A stretch of 64,000 nucleotides of DNA from Muribaculaceae bacterium (GCA_017409345.1 JAFQSX010000017.1:62001-126000), one strand, 5' to 3'. Positions 44,608 to 53,915 are shown, counted from the stretch's first letter. Notes: a model not told the origin generated them from the letters alone. A program made the numbers and translations.

Positions 44608-45227
44608 TAAGTTACGATTTCGCACCTCAAGCCATAGTGGTGGGAGGTGGAGATTTCCCTTCGCATGAAATGCCGCTGAAGATGCTCCATGGCACTTCTA
44701 TGGTGGTGTGTTGCGACGGTGCTGCCGATGAATACCTTGCTCATGGGCTCACTCCATGGCGCATCGTGGGAGATGGTGATTCTTTGAGCGATGACGCAAA
44801 ATCGAAATATCACAATATAATACGCATCAATCCCGACCAAGAGACCAACGACCAAACTAAAGCCGTGGAATATCTTGCTGCGAAAGGAATTCGCGACATT
44901 GCAATCGTCGCAGCCACAGGCCGTCGCGAAGATCACACACTCGGCAACATCAGTCTGCTCATCGAATACCTTCGCAAAGGGCTTAATGTGAGAATCTATA
45001 CCGACTATGGCATGATGGTGGCATGCAGTGGCAATCAATCGTTTCAATGCCCCAAAGACACTGCCGTGTCAATATTCGGATTTGGCACCGAGGGAATGAA
45101 AAGTGAAGGATTGGCCTACCCCATTCGCGACTTCTCATCGTGGTGGCAAGGCACTCTCAACAAAACTCTCACCGACCACTTCTCTATCACTTGCCAAGGA
45201 GAATATATAGTATTTATCAATTACTAA
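44604..45227 (+). CDS. Thiamine pyrophosphokinase
   Basis: 207 residues from the ATG at 44604, which overlaps the transporter stop as ATGA; an ATG 24 nt earlier is possible but less likely. Motifs are CCDGAADEYLAHG, VGDGDSLS (Mg-ATP), DQETNDQTKAVEYL and AATGRREDHTLGN, all diagnostic of the enzyme. It converts thiamine plus ATP to thiamine diphosphate in the cytosol. Together with the transporter it forms a salvage module that supplies the cofactor for enzymes such as KorAB, encoded 5 kb upstream. After the stop the DNA has three short TTTATCGTCGGT repeats and no clear terminator. Confidence 0.93.
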   Translation: MISYDFAPQAIVVGGGDFPSHEMPLKMLHGTSMVVCCDGAADEYLAHGLTPWRIVGDGDSLSDDAKSKYHNIIRINPDQETNDQTKAVEYLAAKGIRDIAIVAATGRREDHTLGNISLLIEYLRKGLNVRIYTDYGMMVACSGNQSFQCPKDTAVSIFGFGTEGMKSEGLAYPIRDFSSWWQGTLNKTLTDHFSITCQGEYIVFINY

Positions 45228-45229
45228 GG

Positions 45230-45284
45230 TTTATCGTCGGTTTTATCAATTTATCGTCGGTCGAAGGCGCAGTTTATCGTCGGT
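45230..45284 (+). repeat. Three direct copies of TTTATCGTCGGT
   Basis: 12-bp copies at 45230-45241, 45250-45261 and 45273-45284 (start-to-start 20 and 23 bp), in the space between the thiamine kinase and the convergent HAD gene. All three are identical. Confidence 0.85.
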
Positions 45285-45386
45285 GTTCAACAACTTACTC
45301 AATCAGAAAGATTGAGTATTATATAACCAACCCATTCGAGTTGTCTTTTCTATTGACATGTTCCTTTCAGACTCCTAATATTTAAT

Positions 45387-46223
45387 TCATACCACAAAGT
45401 CTTGTTCAATGAAACGGGCTACTGAGTCGGAGGTGTTGGGGCCGATGACTTTGTGGGCGATAGCTTTTACTTCGGGGAGGGCATTTTCGACGGCTACAGC
45501 CACATCGGCGACTTGCATCATGGGGATATCGTTGAGATTGTCGCCAAACACCACTACTCTATCGGCACCGACTTCGGCTGCTAATTGCTTCACTGCTGCA
45601 GCTTTCGACACTCCGGGAGCAAATAGTTCGAGCAGTCCGGTTTCCTTACCGAAAATATCTATATAACACGACACCGAGCAATCAACTGAGGCACGAAGGT
45701 CGTCGGCAAGGGCAAAAATCTTATCACATTCTCCCATCGCAAAGAAAAATACTACTCCGGGCAATGTGGGCAACAATCCTTGTGGGGTGTCGATATTGAA
45801 ATTCTTCAGCCCGAGGTTAAGGCGTCCGTTGACAAATGCTTGCTCACCCTCGCTCATCGCACCGTTATGATACACTTGCATAGTCTCGCCCTCTCGCAAA
45901 GTATAGCGAAAAGGGTTTACGCCATATTCGGCACACTTTGCCATGAGCCGGCAATAGGTATCGTCGGTAAGATATTTAGTGTTGCAATATGACCGAGTGT
46001 TACGACACCACATCGCCGCTCCGGTCATCACAATTGCCGGCAACGACGTTTCCACATTGGCTAGTATTATTTCCACTGTGGCCGGAGTGCGAGCCGTGGC
46101 TACCGTGATATTTGCACCTCGACGAGTCAAATCGGTAATGATGCGAGCCGATGTGTCGCTCAACTTACTATCGGCACCAAGCAAAGTGCCATCCATATCG
46201 CTAATATAAAGAGTCTTTCCCAT
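45387..46223 (-). CDS. Cof-type HAD-superfamily phosphatase
   Basis: 278 residues from the ATG at 46223 (MGKTLYISDMDGTLLG). HAD motif I is DMDGT (nucleophile D9), motif II is VTMTGA-like VMTGAAM, and the C-terminal motifs are KAAAVKQLAAEVG (Lys) and VFGDNLNDIPMM (acidic pair). A C2B-type cap occupies the middle. Such enzymes remove phosphate from sugar phosphates, pyridoxal phosphate or flavin nucleotides; the substrate cannot be read here. A -7 element TATCTTTG on the minus strand (46233-46240) leaves almost no leader, so the mRNA may be nearly leaderless. Confidence 0.9.
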   Translation of the reverse strand: MGKTLYISDMDGTLLGADSKLSDTSARIITDLTRRGANITVATARTPATVEIILANVETSLPAIVMTGAAMWCRNTRSYCNTKYLTDDTYCRLMAKCAEYGVNPFRYTLREGETMQVYHNGAMSEGEQAFVNGRLNLGLKNFNIDTPQGLLPTLPGVVFFFAMGECDKIFALADDLRASVDCSVSCYIDIFGKETGLLELFAPGVSKAAAVKQLAAEVGADRVVVFGDNLNDIPMMQVADVAVAVENALPEVKAIAHKVIGPNTSDSVARFIEQDFVV

Positions 46224-46232
46224 AATTAACTG

Positions 46233-46240
46233 CAAAGATA
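46233..46240 (-). promoter_or_regulatory. -7 element of the HAD phosphatase gene
   Basis: TATCTTTG on the minus strand, ending 9 nt before the start codon at 46223. It overlaps an upstream in-frame ATG at 46235, which is therefore not used. No good -33 partner. Confidence 0.55.
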
Positions 46241-46316
46241 GTCAATCGAGAGCAAAGCGAAAGAAGGAAAGAAAAAAGATTTTATTTTAAAGCCTTCATG
46301 AAAAAATAAAAAAAAC

Positions 46317-46342
46317 AAGCACGACTCCGAAGAATCGTGCTT
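46317..46342 (-). terminator. Terminator of the sus-like operon
   Basis: AAGCACGA (46317-46324) and TCGTGCTT (46335-46342) form the stem; on the minus strand the T-rich stretch complementary to the A-run at 46301-46315 follows. It lies about 31 nt after the susF-like stop. Confidence 0.85.
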
Positions 46343-46372
46343 ATTATTATTTTATGCTATATTATTTCAATA

Positions 46373-47722
46373 TTATTCGAGGTAGCAAGCATAAGGTACT
46401 ACTGAAAGGTCGAGTGTGATAGTGTAAGTACCAGCAGCAGGAGCTTTGAGGTTAGCACCATCAGGAACAAGATTATATTCATCAGCACCACCAAGGTTGA
46501 TAGCCCAGTCGTTGTTGCAACGGAACTTATACTCATCACCTTCGTTGAGAGTGATAGTACCAGTCCAGAATAGGCCATCTTCGCTTGTCAAAGGAAGTGA
46601 TTCGCTCCAACCGTTGAAACCACCGATTACGCCGATTGTTTCAATCTTAGTAGCGCTCCATGTCAAAGCAGCGATGTCAACTTTACACCAATAGAGACCT
46701 TTTTCAGCAACTGTAAGGTTACCAGCACCACCATCGGTAGAAAGTTTGCCTTCTTCTCCGGCATCACCATAGTTAGTGTGGTTCCAGTCAGCAGCAGAAG
46801 TGAATTTGAAACCGCTTGGAGAAAGGTTAGCGAAGCCCATGTATTCAGTATAGTTGTTAGTGAACAACATTTGTGAACCACCATGGTTCCAACCGTTAGC
46901 ATCACCAGGAGTCCAAAGGTTTTCAACAGCTGAAGAGAATGAATAAGTCAAAGTTTCCATGTTGACAGTGAGCAACCATGTACCAACAGGCATTACACCC
47001 CAACCTTCACCGGCTACCAATGTACCAAATTCAGCAGAAGTTTCATCAGCTACAGGAGCATAAGTGAGTTCAGCACCTTTAATCGCCCATTCTTTAGCAG
47101 CGGTAACATCTACCTTAGCAGTGAATACTGGATTGTCATAAACATCACCTGTGTGATTCATTGCGATAGTTTCACCACCATTGATAACAAGGCTATAAGA
47201 ATCTTCGATAGTTACAGCAGCAGGGAATGGAGTAACAGATACTTTGTGAGCACCATAATAAAGGTTTGGATTACCGATGCGCACTGAAGAAGTTCCATTA
47301 ACTACATAAGCAGCAAAACGCACATAAGCATCTTGAGTTTTAGGATTTTTACCAAGAACTTTGAGGTGAGCAGCTTGCCAATCGGCAGGGTCAACACACA
47401 CTTGGTTGTTTACTACAGCTGTAGCAACTTCTTGAACAGCAGCGAAATCTTCGGTTTTTGACAATTGCATCACAAAAGTCAAATCACCTACTGCAGGAAG
47501 GTTTTGAGCTTCTACTACGTTGAGCACAGCAGCATCAGCTTCTGCATCAGCGAGAGCTTTAAGATCAAAAGCAGGAATAGAGTCAACCGGAGCTACAACG
47601 ATACCTTCAGCCGACATGATAGGCTCTTGAGGATTGCTTTGAGGAATTGCAGTTGACTCGTCCTCACAAGCAGTGAAACCAAAGGCAAGAGCCGCCAATA
47701 ACATTATGCTAATTTTTTTCAT
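46373..47722 (-). CDS. SusF-like surface glycan-binding lipoprotein
   Basis: 449 residues from the ATG at 47722 (MKKISIMLLAALAFGFTACE), with lipobox FTAC. The frame continues upstream through a G+C-rich hairpin in the spacer, which is not coding. The N-terminal SusE-type domain is followed by beta-sandwich modules, and the C-terminal part has two carbohydrate-binding units with the aromatic pattern of SusE/SusF: TPGDANGWNHGGSQMLF and IGVIGGFNGWSESLPL, each with a later FKFTS or YKFRCNNDW strand. It is expected on the outer face of the outer membrane, holding glycan for the SusCD pair. Last gene of susCDEF. Starch or glucan as ligand is plausible but not shown. Confidence 0.85.
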   Translation of the reverse strand: MKKISIMLLAALAFGFTACEDESTAIPQSNPQEPIMSAEGIVVAPVDSIPAFDLKALADAEADAAVLNVVEAQNLPAVGDLTFVMQLSKTEDFAAVQEVATAVVNNQVCVDPADWQAAHLKVLGKNPKTQDAYVRFAAYVVNGTSSVRIGNPNLYYGAHKVSVTPFPAAVTIEDSYSLVINGGETIAMNHTGDVYDNPVFTAKVDVTAAKEWAIKGAELTYAPVADETSAEFGTLVAGEGWGVMPVGTWLLTVNMETLTYSFSSAVENLWTPGDANGWNHGGSQMLFTNNYTEYMGFANLSPSGFKFTSAADWNHTNYGDAGEEGKLSTDGGAGNLTVAEKGLYWCKVDIAALTWSATKIETIGVIGGFNGWSESLPLTSEDGLFWTGTITLNEGDEYKFRCNNDWAINLGGADEYNLVPDGANLKAPAAGTYTITLDLSVVPYACYLE

Positions 47723-47758
47723 ATTGTTTATTTCTCTTGATTTTAACTTGCCGGAGCC

Positions 47759-47783
47759 GGGCGGAAAGCGGAGCCAACCGCCC
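47759..47783 (-). other. G+C-rich hairpin in the susE-susF spacer
   Basis: GGGCGG (47759-47764) pairs with CCGCCC (47778-47783), in an otherwise A+T-rich 87-bp gap. GGAGCC occurs twice close by (47753-47758, 47770-47775), which allows alternative foldings. No U-run follows, so it looks more like an RNA stability or processing element than a terminator. Confidence 0.5.
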
Positions 47784-47809
47784 TTTCTCGACAAATTATT
47801 GATTAATCA

Positions 47810-49042
47810 TTATTTTTGAGTAAAAGTCACTTGGAGGTTTTTCATGTCAACCTTAACTTCAACTTTGCCACCAGCCCAGTCGGGACAGTTCCAGCTACCT
47901 TTACCGTCAGTTGCAGCACCGGTATAAACGCCATCAGTCAAAGTGATGTCAATTGGACTGTCTTCGGCTTGTGAGCCAAATGAGTCAGCATCCCAACCAG
48001 AAAGAGTTTTGTAGAAACGGAACATGAATTCACCAGCGTTAACGTCGAATGTGCCGGTATATACACCGTTACCTTCGATGTCATAAAGTTTCCAAGCTTC
48101 ATAATGAGCAGCATTATCGGCCGAAGGAGCAGTCCAGCCCGAAGGAGCACCTACAAGATAAATAAATGGTTTATCGCTTGTATCAACGCCACCGGCTTCA
48201 ATGATTACACTCATATTGTTCATATTAACAGTAATCTTCATTGAACCACCAGCCCAATCGGGGAAGTTGAATGAACCTTTACCTTTCACGATAGGACCAT
48301 TATAGATACCACCATCGAGAGTGCAATCAATAGGATTATCGTCGGTTTGTGAACCATAAGAGTCAGCGTCCCAACCTGTCAATGCAGTATAGAAACGGAA
48401 CATTGCTTGACCGGCAGGAACATCAAAGATACCTGTATAAACTTTGCTACCGATAGCATTAGCGCTTTCAAACAAGCGGAAATCAGCATAGTGACCTGCA
48501 GCGCCTGCATCTGGACCGGTCCATCCGGTAAATGCACCTACAACATAGATAAAGCCAGGAGATTGGATAGCGCAATATTCTTTAACTTGGTCAATTTTTA
48601 CCACGTTAGAAATGATATCACTACCATCAATGCCTTTAATTTGAGCAGATACGCGGAAATATACGGCACGAGCAGGTTCATCGGTATAATCATCTTCGCT
48701 TGTAATACCACGAAGTTTGCAGATTGCTTCAGCGATTTCACTTTCGGGAACTTGAGCATAGCAAAGTTTATATTCACTAGTCAATTCCATTGATTCAGAG
48801 AAATCTTCAAGAAGAGAAACAGACACTTTGTATGATGCAGGAGCAGCATAGCCATAATCGGGTTGTGACCAAGTGAGGTCTAATGTACCATCTTCTGTGA
48901 GTTCATAATACTGAGCGGCAAGAGCAGGAGTATTGAGAGTGAACTCAGTTGGTTTGTTGTATTGTGGTTCGGTATCTTCCTTACAACTATTGAATGTAAG
49001 AACGGCTACCAAGCACGCAAAAAGAATTGATATTTTTTTCAT
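47810..49042 (-). CDS. SusE-like surface glycan-binding lipoprotein
   Basis: 410 residues. Lipoprotein signal ISILFACLVAVLTFNSC with the Cys near 20; an N-terminal SusE domain (about 28-150, TLDLTWSQPDYGYAAPASYK). Two tandem carbohydrate-binding modules follow (about 168-285 and 295-410) that are close repeats of each other: GFIYVVGAFTGWTGP and PFIYLVGAPSGWTAP, MFRFYTALTGWDADSYGSQ and MFRFYKTLSGWDADSFGSQ, FNFPDWAGGSMKI and WNCPDWAGGKVEV. The repeated Trp and Tyr residues are typical glycan-stacking positions. It binds glycan at the cell surface next to SusCD. It is the third gene, 39 nt after susD. Confidence 0.88.
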   Translation of the reverse strand: MKKISILFACLVAVLTFNSCKEDTEPQYNKPTEFTLNTPALAAQYYELTEDGTLDLTWSQPDYGYAAPASYKVSVSLLEDFSESMELTSEYKLCYAQVPESEIAEAICKLRGITSEDDYTDEPARAVYFRVSAQIKGIDGSDIISNVVKIDQVKEYCAIQSPGFIYVVGAFTGWTGPDAGAAGHYADFRLFESANAIGSKVYTGIFDVPAGQAMFRFYTALTGWDADSYGSQTDDNPIDCTLDGGIYNGPIVKGKGSFNFPDWAGGSMKITVNMNNMSVIIEAGGVDTSDKPFIYLVGAPSGWTAPSADNAAHYEAWKLYDIEGNGVYTGTFDVNAGEFMFRFYKTLSGWDADSFGSQAEDSPIDITLTDGVYTGAATDGKGSWNCPDWAGGKVEVKVDMKNLQVTFTQK

Positions 49043-49081
49043 TTTACTTTACTCTTGTTAAAATTCAACATTGAGTTATGA

Positions 49082-50752
49082 TTAGTAACCGGGGTTTTGT
49101 TTGTAACCTTGGAAACTGATAACAGTAGAAGGAATTGGGAAAATGTTCATATGAGCAGGAGTTGGAGCACCACCTTCGGCTACATTACCTTTCCAGTTCC
49201 AGTTATAGTTGCCACCGGCATATTTGTTATGACGTACGAGGTCGGTACGACGGCAGTTTTCACCATAAAGCTCACGGCTACGTTCGTCAAGGATATTGTC
49301 GGCAGTAAGTTGAGCCAAGTTCCATGGTTCAATCCAAGCACGTTCACGAACATAGTTAACATATTCGAGAGCTGAAGCACGATCACCTACACCACCGAGC
49401 ACAGCAGCTTCAGCTGCAGTCAAGTAAATTTCAGCAAGACGGATAACAGTCCAGTCTGCATCAGCGAAAGCATTCGAAGCAGGAGGATTCTTTTCAGAAT
49501 CTACATTACCGAATTCATCATATGCATAGTTAGTATATTTAACAGGCACATAACCATCAGCAAAGTTAGTGATAGAAGTGTTTTCGATTTTAGCACCATC
49601 TTTCTTTGTCATCCAAAGAGAAGCACGAGCATCCATTGAGTTACCGGCATCGTCCCAATCGAAACGTTCAGAGAGTTGAGTACGAGCATTCATACAAGTC
49701 CATGATGCGTTCAACCCGGTTGTAGCATTTGTCATGTTAAGACCCGGAGTTGAAGTAGATGAACCGGCAGCGATGTAGAATGTAGAGCCACCATAGTTTT
49801 GGAGATGGTCACCATCTTGAGGAATACCCCAAATGATTTCGTTTACACGACCACCTTCAGGCATGTATTCATCGTTGTTGGCACCGAAAAGAGCGATATA
49901 AGAATCAGCAAGACCAGAACCGTTGAAACCGGCACCTTGGTGATGTTTGATAATTTTGTCGCAGATAGCCCAACATTTGTCGTAAGCAGGAACACCTGAG
50001 AAAACTTCAGCATTAAGATAGAACTTAGCAAGAAGAGCATCACATGCTTCTTTACCTACATAACCATAAGCAGGTGCATTGTAAGTTTCACCCCATGAAG
50101 TAGAAACTTCTTCAAGACCTGAAACAACCTTGTTGTAAAGGTCGGCACGATTCCATTGTTCAGGAGCAGTACCCGCAGGCATTGTTTCATCTTGATAACC
50201 GGCGTTACCAAACATGTCAATTGCATAGAAGTAGCAAAGACCACGAAGAACTTTTACTTGTTTCTTATACTCTTCAGCAATAGGCATAAGGTCTTCAGTG
50301 AGGTAGAATTTACCATTATCAACCGTACGAAGGAACTCATTACAGAGAGCGATACAAGTGTAGATACGAGAATAAGTAGTGTACATTACACCATTATCGG
50401 CAGCAAATTGCATAGTAGCAAGTTCATATTGACCTGCGTCACCAAATTGTTTCCATGCAAATTCATCGGTAGTTAATTCGTTACAAACGAATACGGCACG
50501 AGTGAAAGAGTTAGCACCTGCGTCACCACCAGAGATGATTGAACTACCGGGACCATTATAACCCGAAGTAGCAAGTGATTGATAGCACTCAGCGAGCACG
50601 CGATCCATATAACCTTTTGGATCTTGAGCAAACACGTCGGGTGTCATATCATTGGGATCGATCACAGGATTATCGAGGTCATCAACGCAAGAAGTCAAAC
50701 CTAGCGAAGCAACCAATCCCAAAGCAATGAAAAATTTATTTAATGATTTCAT
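49082..50752 (-). CDS. SusD/RagB-family nutrient-binding outer-membrane lipoprotein
   Basis: 556 residues. Lipobox GLTSC (ALGLVASLGLTSCVDD). The SusD fold is evident from its helical TPR core and closing elements: YLTAAEAAVLGGVGDRASAL, YVNYVRERAWIEPWNL, DERSRELYGENCRRTDLVRH and NIFPIPSTVISFQGYKQNPGY at the end. It is the lid of the SusC porin, binding oligosaccharide and closing over the barrel. It follows susC by 28 nt. N-terminal motif DDLDNPVIDPND suggests an acidic, possibly calcium-binding, edge. Confidence 0.95.
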   Translation of the reverse strand: MKSLNKFFIALGLVASLGLTSCVDDLDNPVIDPNDMTPDVFAQDPKGYMDRVLAECYQSLATSGYNGPGSSIISGGDAGANSFTRAVFVCNELTTDEFAWKQFGDAGQYELATMQFAADNGVMYTTYSRIYTCIALCNEFLRTVDNGKFYLTEDLMPIAEEYKKQVKVLRGLCYFYAIDMFGNAGYQDETMPAGTAPEQWNRADLYNKVVSGLEEVSTSWGETYNAPAYGYVGKEACDALLAKFYLNAEVFSGVPAYDKCWAICDKIIKHHQGAGFNGSGLADSYIALFGANNDEYMPEGGRVNEIIWGIPQDGDHLQNYGGSTFYIAAGSSTSTPGLNMTNATTGLNASWTCMNARTQLSERFDWDDAGNSMDARASLWMTKKDGAKIENTSITNFADGYVPVKYTNYAYDEFGNVDSEKNPPASNAFADADWTVIRLAEIYLTAAEAAVLGGVGDRASALEYVNYVRERAWIEPWNLAQLTADNILDERSRELYGENCRRTDLVRHNKYAGGNYNWNWKGNVAEGGAPTPAHMNIFPIPSTVISFQGYKQNPGY

Positions 50753-50780
50753 AATTTATCTTCTTTACTTTAATTTGAGA

Positions 50781-53700
50781 TTAGAAAGTAGCAACTAAAC
50801 CGAGAGTGAATGAAACAGGACGTGGATATACGTTGTTATCTACACCTGAGAACACTTCAGGATCAAGACCACGATATTTAGTGATTACGAATGGGTTTTG
50901 AACAGCACCGAATAGACGCAATTTGAGGTTGTCATTGAGCAATTCGTTCCAAGTATAACCAAGAGTAATGTTGTCGCAACGGAGGAAACCTGCATTTTCA
51001 AGGAAGTAGTCGCTACGTACAAGGTTAGAGTTAGCGCTTGCATCATTGAAATAGAAGTCAGATTTTACAAGGTTGTTTAGACCATAACGATCAACTGTGG
51101 TGAGGTTAGTTTTAGAAGCAAGAACAGAGTTGAACACATAGTTACCAATGTTGGCACGGAGTTGGATTCCGAGGTCCCAGTTCTTATAGTTAAATGTGTT
51201 GTTCCAAGAAAGAGTCACTTTAGGATCGCGTGAGTGTTTGATCACGAGGTCAGCGTCGTTGATTTCACCATCTTGGTTTTGGTCAACATATTGGTTAGGA
51301 ATTGGGTTGCCATCTTGGTCGTAAACTTGTTCAAGAAGATAGAATGAATAAGCAGGGTGACCGGCTTTGTGAACTTGAAGAGCACCGGCATTTTCAGAAG
51401 CAGGGTTACCTGCTGCTTGCAAGTAGTAAGATTGGTCTTCAGCATTAGAACCTGTCAACTTAGTCAATTCATTTTTATTCCAAGCCACATTAAGAGCAGT
51501 ACTCCATGTGAAATCTTTAGTTACAACCGGTTTTGCACCGATATTTGCTTCAACACCAATATTGCGAAGTTCACCGATGTTGCGGTCCATATAGTTAGTA
51601 GTAGTCATACCTGCAGGAACCGGTACATAAGCGAGCAAGTCTTTAGTGTCACGGAGATACCAATCTAAGCTTGCAGTGATGCGATTATTCAACCAACCCA
51701 TGTCGATACCAACGTTCCAAGTAGTAGTTTCTTCCCACTTGATTTCTTCATTGTATGCTTTTGGATAAAGAGGATTAATCCAATCTCTTAATGTACCATC
51801 TGCATTAAATTTACCATCAGGAGAAGGATAGTCAACTACGCCTGAAGAAGTAGATTGAGCATAAACAGGGATGTAAGGATAGTAACCACCTACTGCTTGT
51901 TGACCTGTGATACCCCAACCGAGACGAAGTTTGAATTCATTCATCACATTTTTAGCAGATTCGAAGAAGTCCATTTCTGAAATCTTCCAACCGAGAGCCA
52001 ATGATGGGAATAGACCCCAACGAGTATCGGGAGAGAAACGAGAAGTTCCGTCATCACGAAGAGTAAATGTCAAAAGATATGTGTTATCGAATGAGTAGTT
52101 CAAACGTCCGAAGAATGATACAAGATTCAATTGACCTTTCCAATAGTAAGTAGGTTGGTCGTTATAAGATTGACCGATATGAGAAACATCTGCAAAATCA
52201 AAAGTATAAGGATTTTCAGCATTCTCAGCATCATAAGCATATTTATAACCGATAGTATTGAATGTAGTCAAACTATTACCTTGATAATCGAAACGTTGCC
52301 AAGAATAACCGGCCATTACGTCAAGTGAAGACTTGATTTCTTCGAAATCCTTCTTATAGTTTGCATAGAAATCAAGAAGGGTGTTGCGTTGAAGTTCGTA
52401 GTGGTTGTAGATTGTTCCTGAACCATCATAATAGTTACCACGCCATGCTTGAGGTGAGTTTGCAGCAGTAGTGCTTACTGTTTCGTTCTTTGACACGTCA
52501 TAACCGAGGTTCAAGTTGAAACGAAGTTCGGGTAAGAAGTGAAGAGCATAGTCAAGTTGCAAGTTACCATTAGAACGTAAAATTTCGGCAGTGTTGTTAA
52601 CTGACTCTAGCATTGAAAGTGGGTTATTAGGAGAGTTGTCAAGAGGTTTACCTGATGCATCAGTCAAAGTTGTATAGCCATTAAATGGTTTAATAGCAGA
52701 CACTGAAGTACCTACTTGGCTTGCAGCATAACCATTGTAAACAGGAAGTGTTGGGTTGTAAGTAAGAGCAGTACCCACAGCACCTTGGTCAGCCATACGG
52801 TTCTTGATATAAGTACCTTTAGCATTTGCTTGAACAGAAAGAAGACCGTTGAAGAATTTAGGAGTCAAGTTGAAACCTACAGTAGTACGGTCCATGCGAG
52901 AAGTTTTAAGAATACCGTTGTTGTTGGTATAAGAAGCCGATACACGATAAGGAAGGAATCCTGCAGTACCACCAACGCTCAAACTATAGTCGTGAGACAC
53001 TGTTGTGCGAAGCACTTCGTCTTGCCAATTGGTATTAGCATTGCCTAGTTGAGATATAGCAGATTCAGTACCGATTTGTTCAGTAACAACTTTGCGGAAT
53101 TCGTCAGCACCCATCACATCCCAAGTTTTGCGCGCTGTATTAACGTGCATATTGGCAGTGAAGTTTACTTGAGGACGACCACTTTGACCTTTTTTAGTAG
53201 TGATGATGATTACACCATTAGATGCGCGAGAACCATAGATAGCAGTTGCAGAAGCATCTTTCAACACAGTCATAGACTCAATGTTGTCAGGAGAAATCAT
53301 TGTCAATGGGTTGGTACCACCATAACCTTGATCACTCAAGGGCACTCCATCAAGCACGATCAATGGGTCGTTGCTTGCGCTCAAAGAAGCACCACCACGA
53401 ATGCGGATAGCAGCGCCACCAGTAGGGTTACCACCATCGGTAGTTACAACCACACCTGGAGAAGCACCTACAAGCATGTCTTGTGCTGAAGTTGAGATAC
53501 CTGCCTCAATTTCATCTGGTTTAATTACTGCTACAGAACCGGTAGCATCTGATTTCTTAACGGCACCGTAACCAATTGCTACGACTTCGCCAAGTACTAC
53601 ACTGTTCTCTTGTAGAACTACATTAATTGAGGTTTGGCCATTAACGGCTACATCTTGTGTTTGATAACCAACATATGACACTATTAAAGTGCTGTTGGCA

Positions 53701-53915
53701 TCAGCTGCAATCTGATAATTACCATCAATGTCTGTTGCCACACCATTGCCTGTTCCTTTAACAAGCACACTGGCACCGATGAGTGGTTCACCGGCTGGAT
53801 CGGTTACAGTACCTGATACTGTAATCTTCTGCGCTAAAGCAGGGAAAGAAAGGCAAAGCACCATTACTAGGGCGAGCCAGGCTTTCCGATTCATTTGAAA
53901 ACAAATGTTCTTCAT
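50781..53915 (-). CDS. SusC/RagA-family TonB-dependent outer-membrane transporter
   Basis: 1044 residues (ATG at 53915; a second ATG at 53894 is also usable). Signal peptide at about 1-28 (AWLALVMVLCLSFPALAQ), then a carboxypeptidase-regulatory-like Ig domain (about 30-105, VSGTVTDPAGEPLIGASVLV, LIVSYVGYQTQDVAV). A plug with KSDATGSVAVIKPDEIEAG and GGASLSASNDPLIVLDGVPL precedes a 22-strand barrel that ends FTLGLVATF. It imports oligosaccharides released at the cell surface, energised by TonB. First gene of susCDEF; no hybrid two-component or ECF/anti-sigma regulator gene adjoins it, so control is not apparent. A candidate -7 element (54204-54211) would imply a 290-nt leader. Confidence 0.96.
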   Translation of the reverse strand: MKNICFQMNRKAWLALVMVLCLSFPALAQKITVSGTVTDPAGEPLIGASVLVKGTGNGVATDIDGNYQIAADANSTLIVSYVGYQTQDVAVNGQTSINVVLQENSVVLGEVVAIGYGAVKKSDATGSVAVIKPDEIEAGISTSAQDMLVGASPGVVVTTDGGNPTGGAAIRIRGGASLSASNDPLIVLDGVPLSDQGYGGTNPLTMISPDNIESMTVLKDASATAIYGSRASNGVIIITTKKGQSGRPQVNFTANMHVNTARKTWDVMGADEFRKVVTEQIGTESAISQLGNANTNWQDEVLRTTVSHDYSLSVGGTAGFLPYRVSASYTNNNGILKTSRMDRTTVGFNLTPKFFNGLLSVQANAKGTYIKNRMADQGAVGTALTYNPTLPVYNGYAASQVGTSVSAIKPFNGYTTLTDASGKPLDNSPNNPLSMLESVNNTAEILRSNGNLQLDYALHFLPELRFNLNLGYDVSKNETVSTTAANSPQAWRGNYYDGSGTIYNHYELQRNTLLDFYANYKKDFEEIKSSLDVMAGYSWQRFDYQGNSLTTFNTIGYKYAYDAENAENPYTFDFADVSHIGQSYNDQPTYYWKGQLNLVSFFGRLNYSFDNTYLLTFTLRDDGTSRFSPDTRWGLFPSLALGWKISEMDFFESAKNVMNEFKLRLGWGITGQQAVGGYYPYIPVYAQSTSSGVVDYPSPDGKFNADGTLRDWINPLYPKAYNEEIKWEETTTWNVGIDMGWLNNRITASLDWYLRDTKDLLAYVPVPAGMTTTNYMDRNIGELRNIGVEANIGAKPVVTKDFTWSTALNVAWNKNELTKLTGSNAEDQSYYLQAAGNPASENAGALQVHKAGHPAYSFYLLEQVYDQDGNPIPNQYVDQNQDGEINDADLVIKHSRDPKVTLSWNNTFNYKNWDLGIQLRANIGNYVFNSVLASKTNLTTVDRYGLNNLVKSDFYFNDASANSNLVRSDYFLENAGFLRCDNITLGYTWNELLNDNLKLRLFGAVQNPFVITKYRGLDPEVFSGVDNNVYPRPVSFTLGLVATF

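Noticed and set aside
40927..45284. CRISPR-like repeat arrays
   Set aside because: The 48-bp periodicity at 40927-41352 is coding, and the three 12-bp repeats at 45230 have short spacers; no cas genes are in the window.
46373..47794. Longer susF-like start at 47794
   Set aside because: It would translate a G+C-rich spacer hairpin and bury the lipoprotein signal; the ATG at 47722 gives a normal lipobox.
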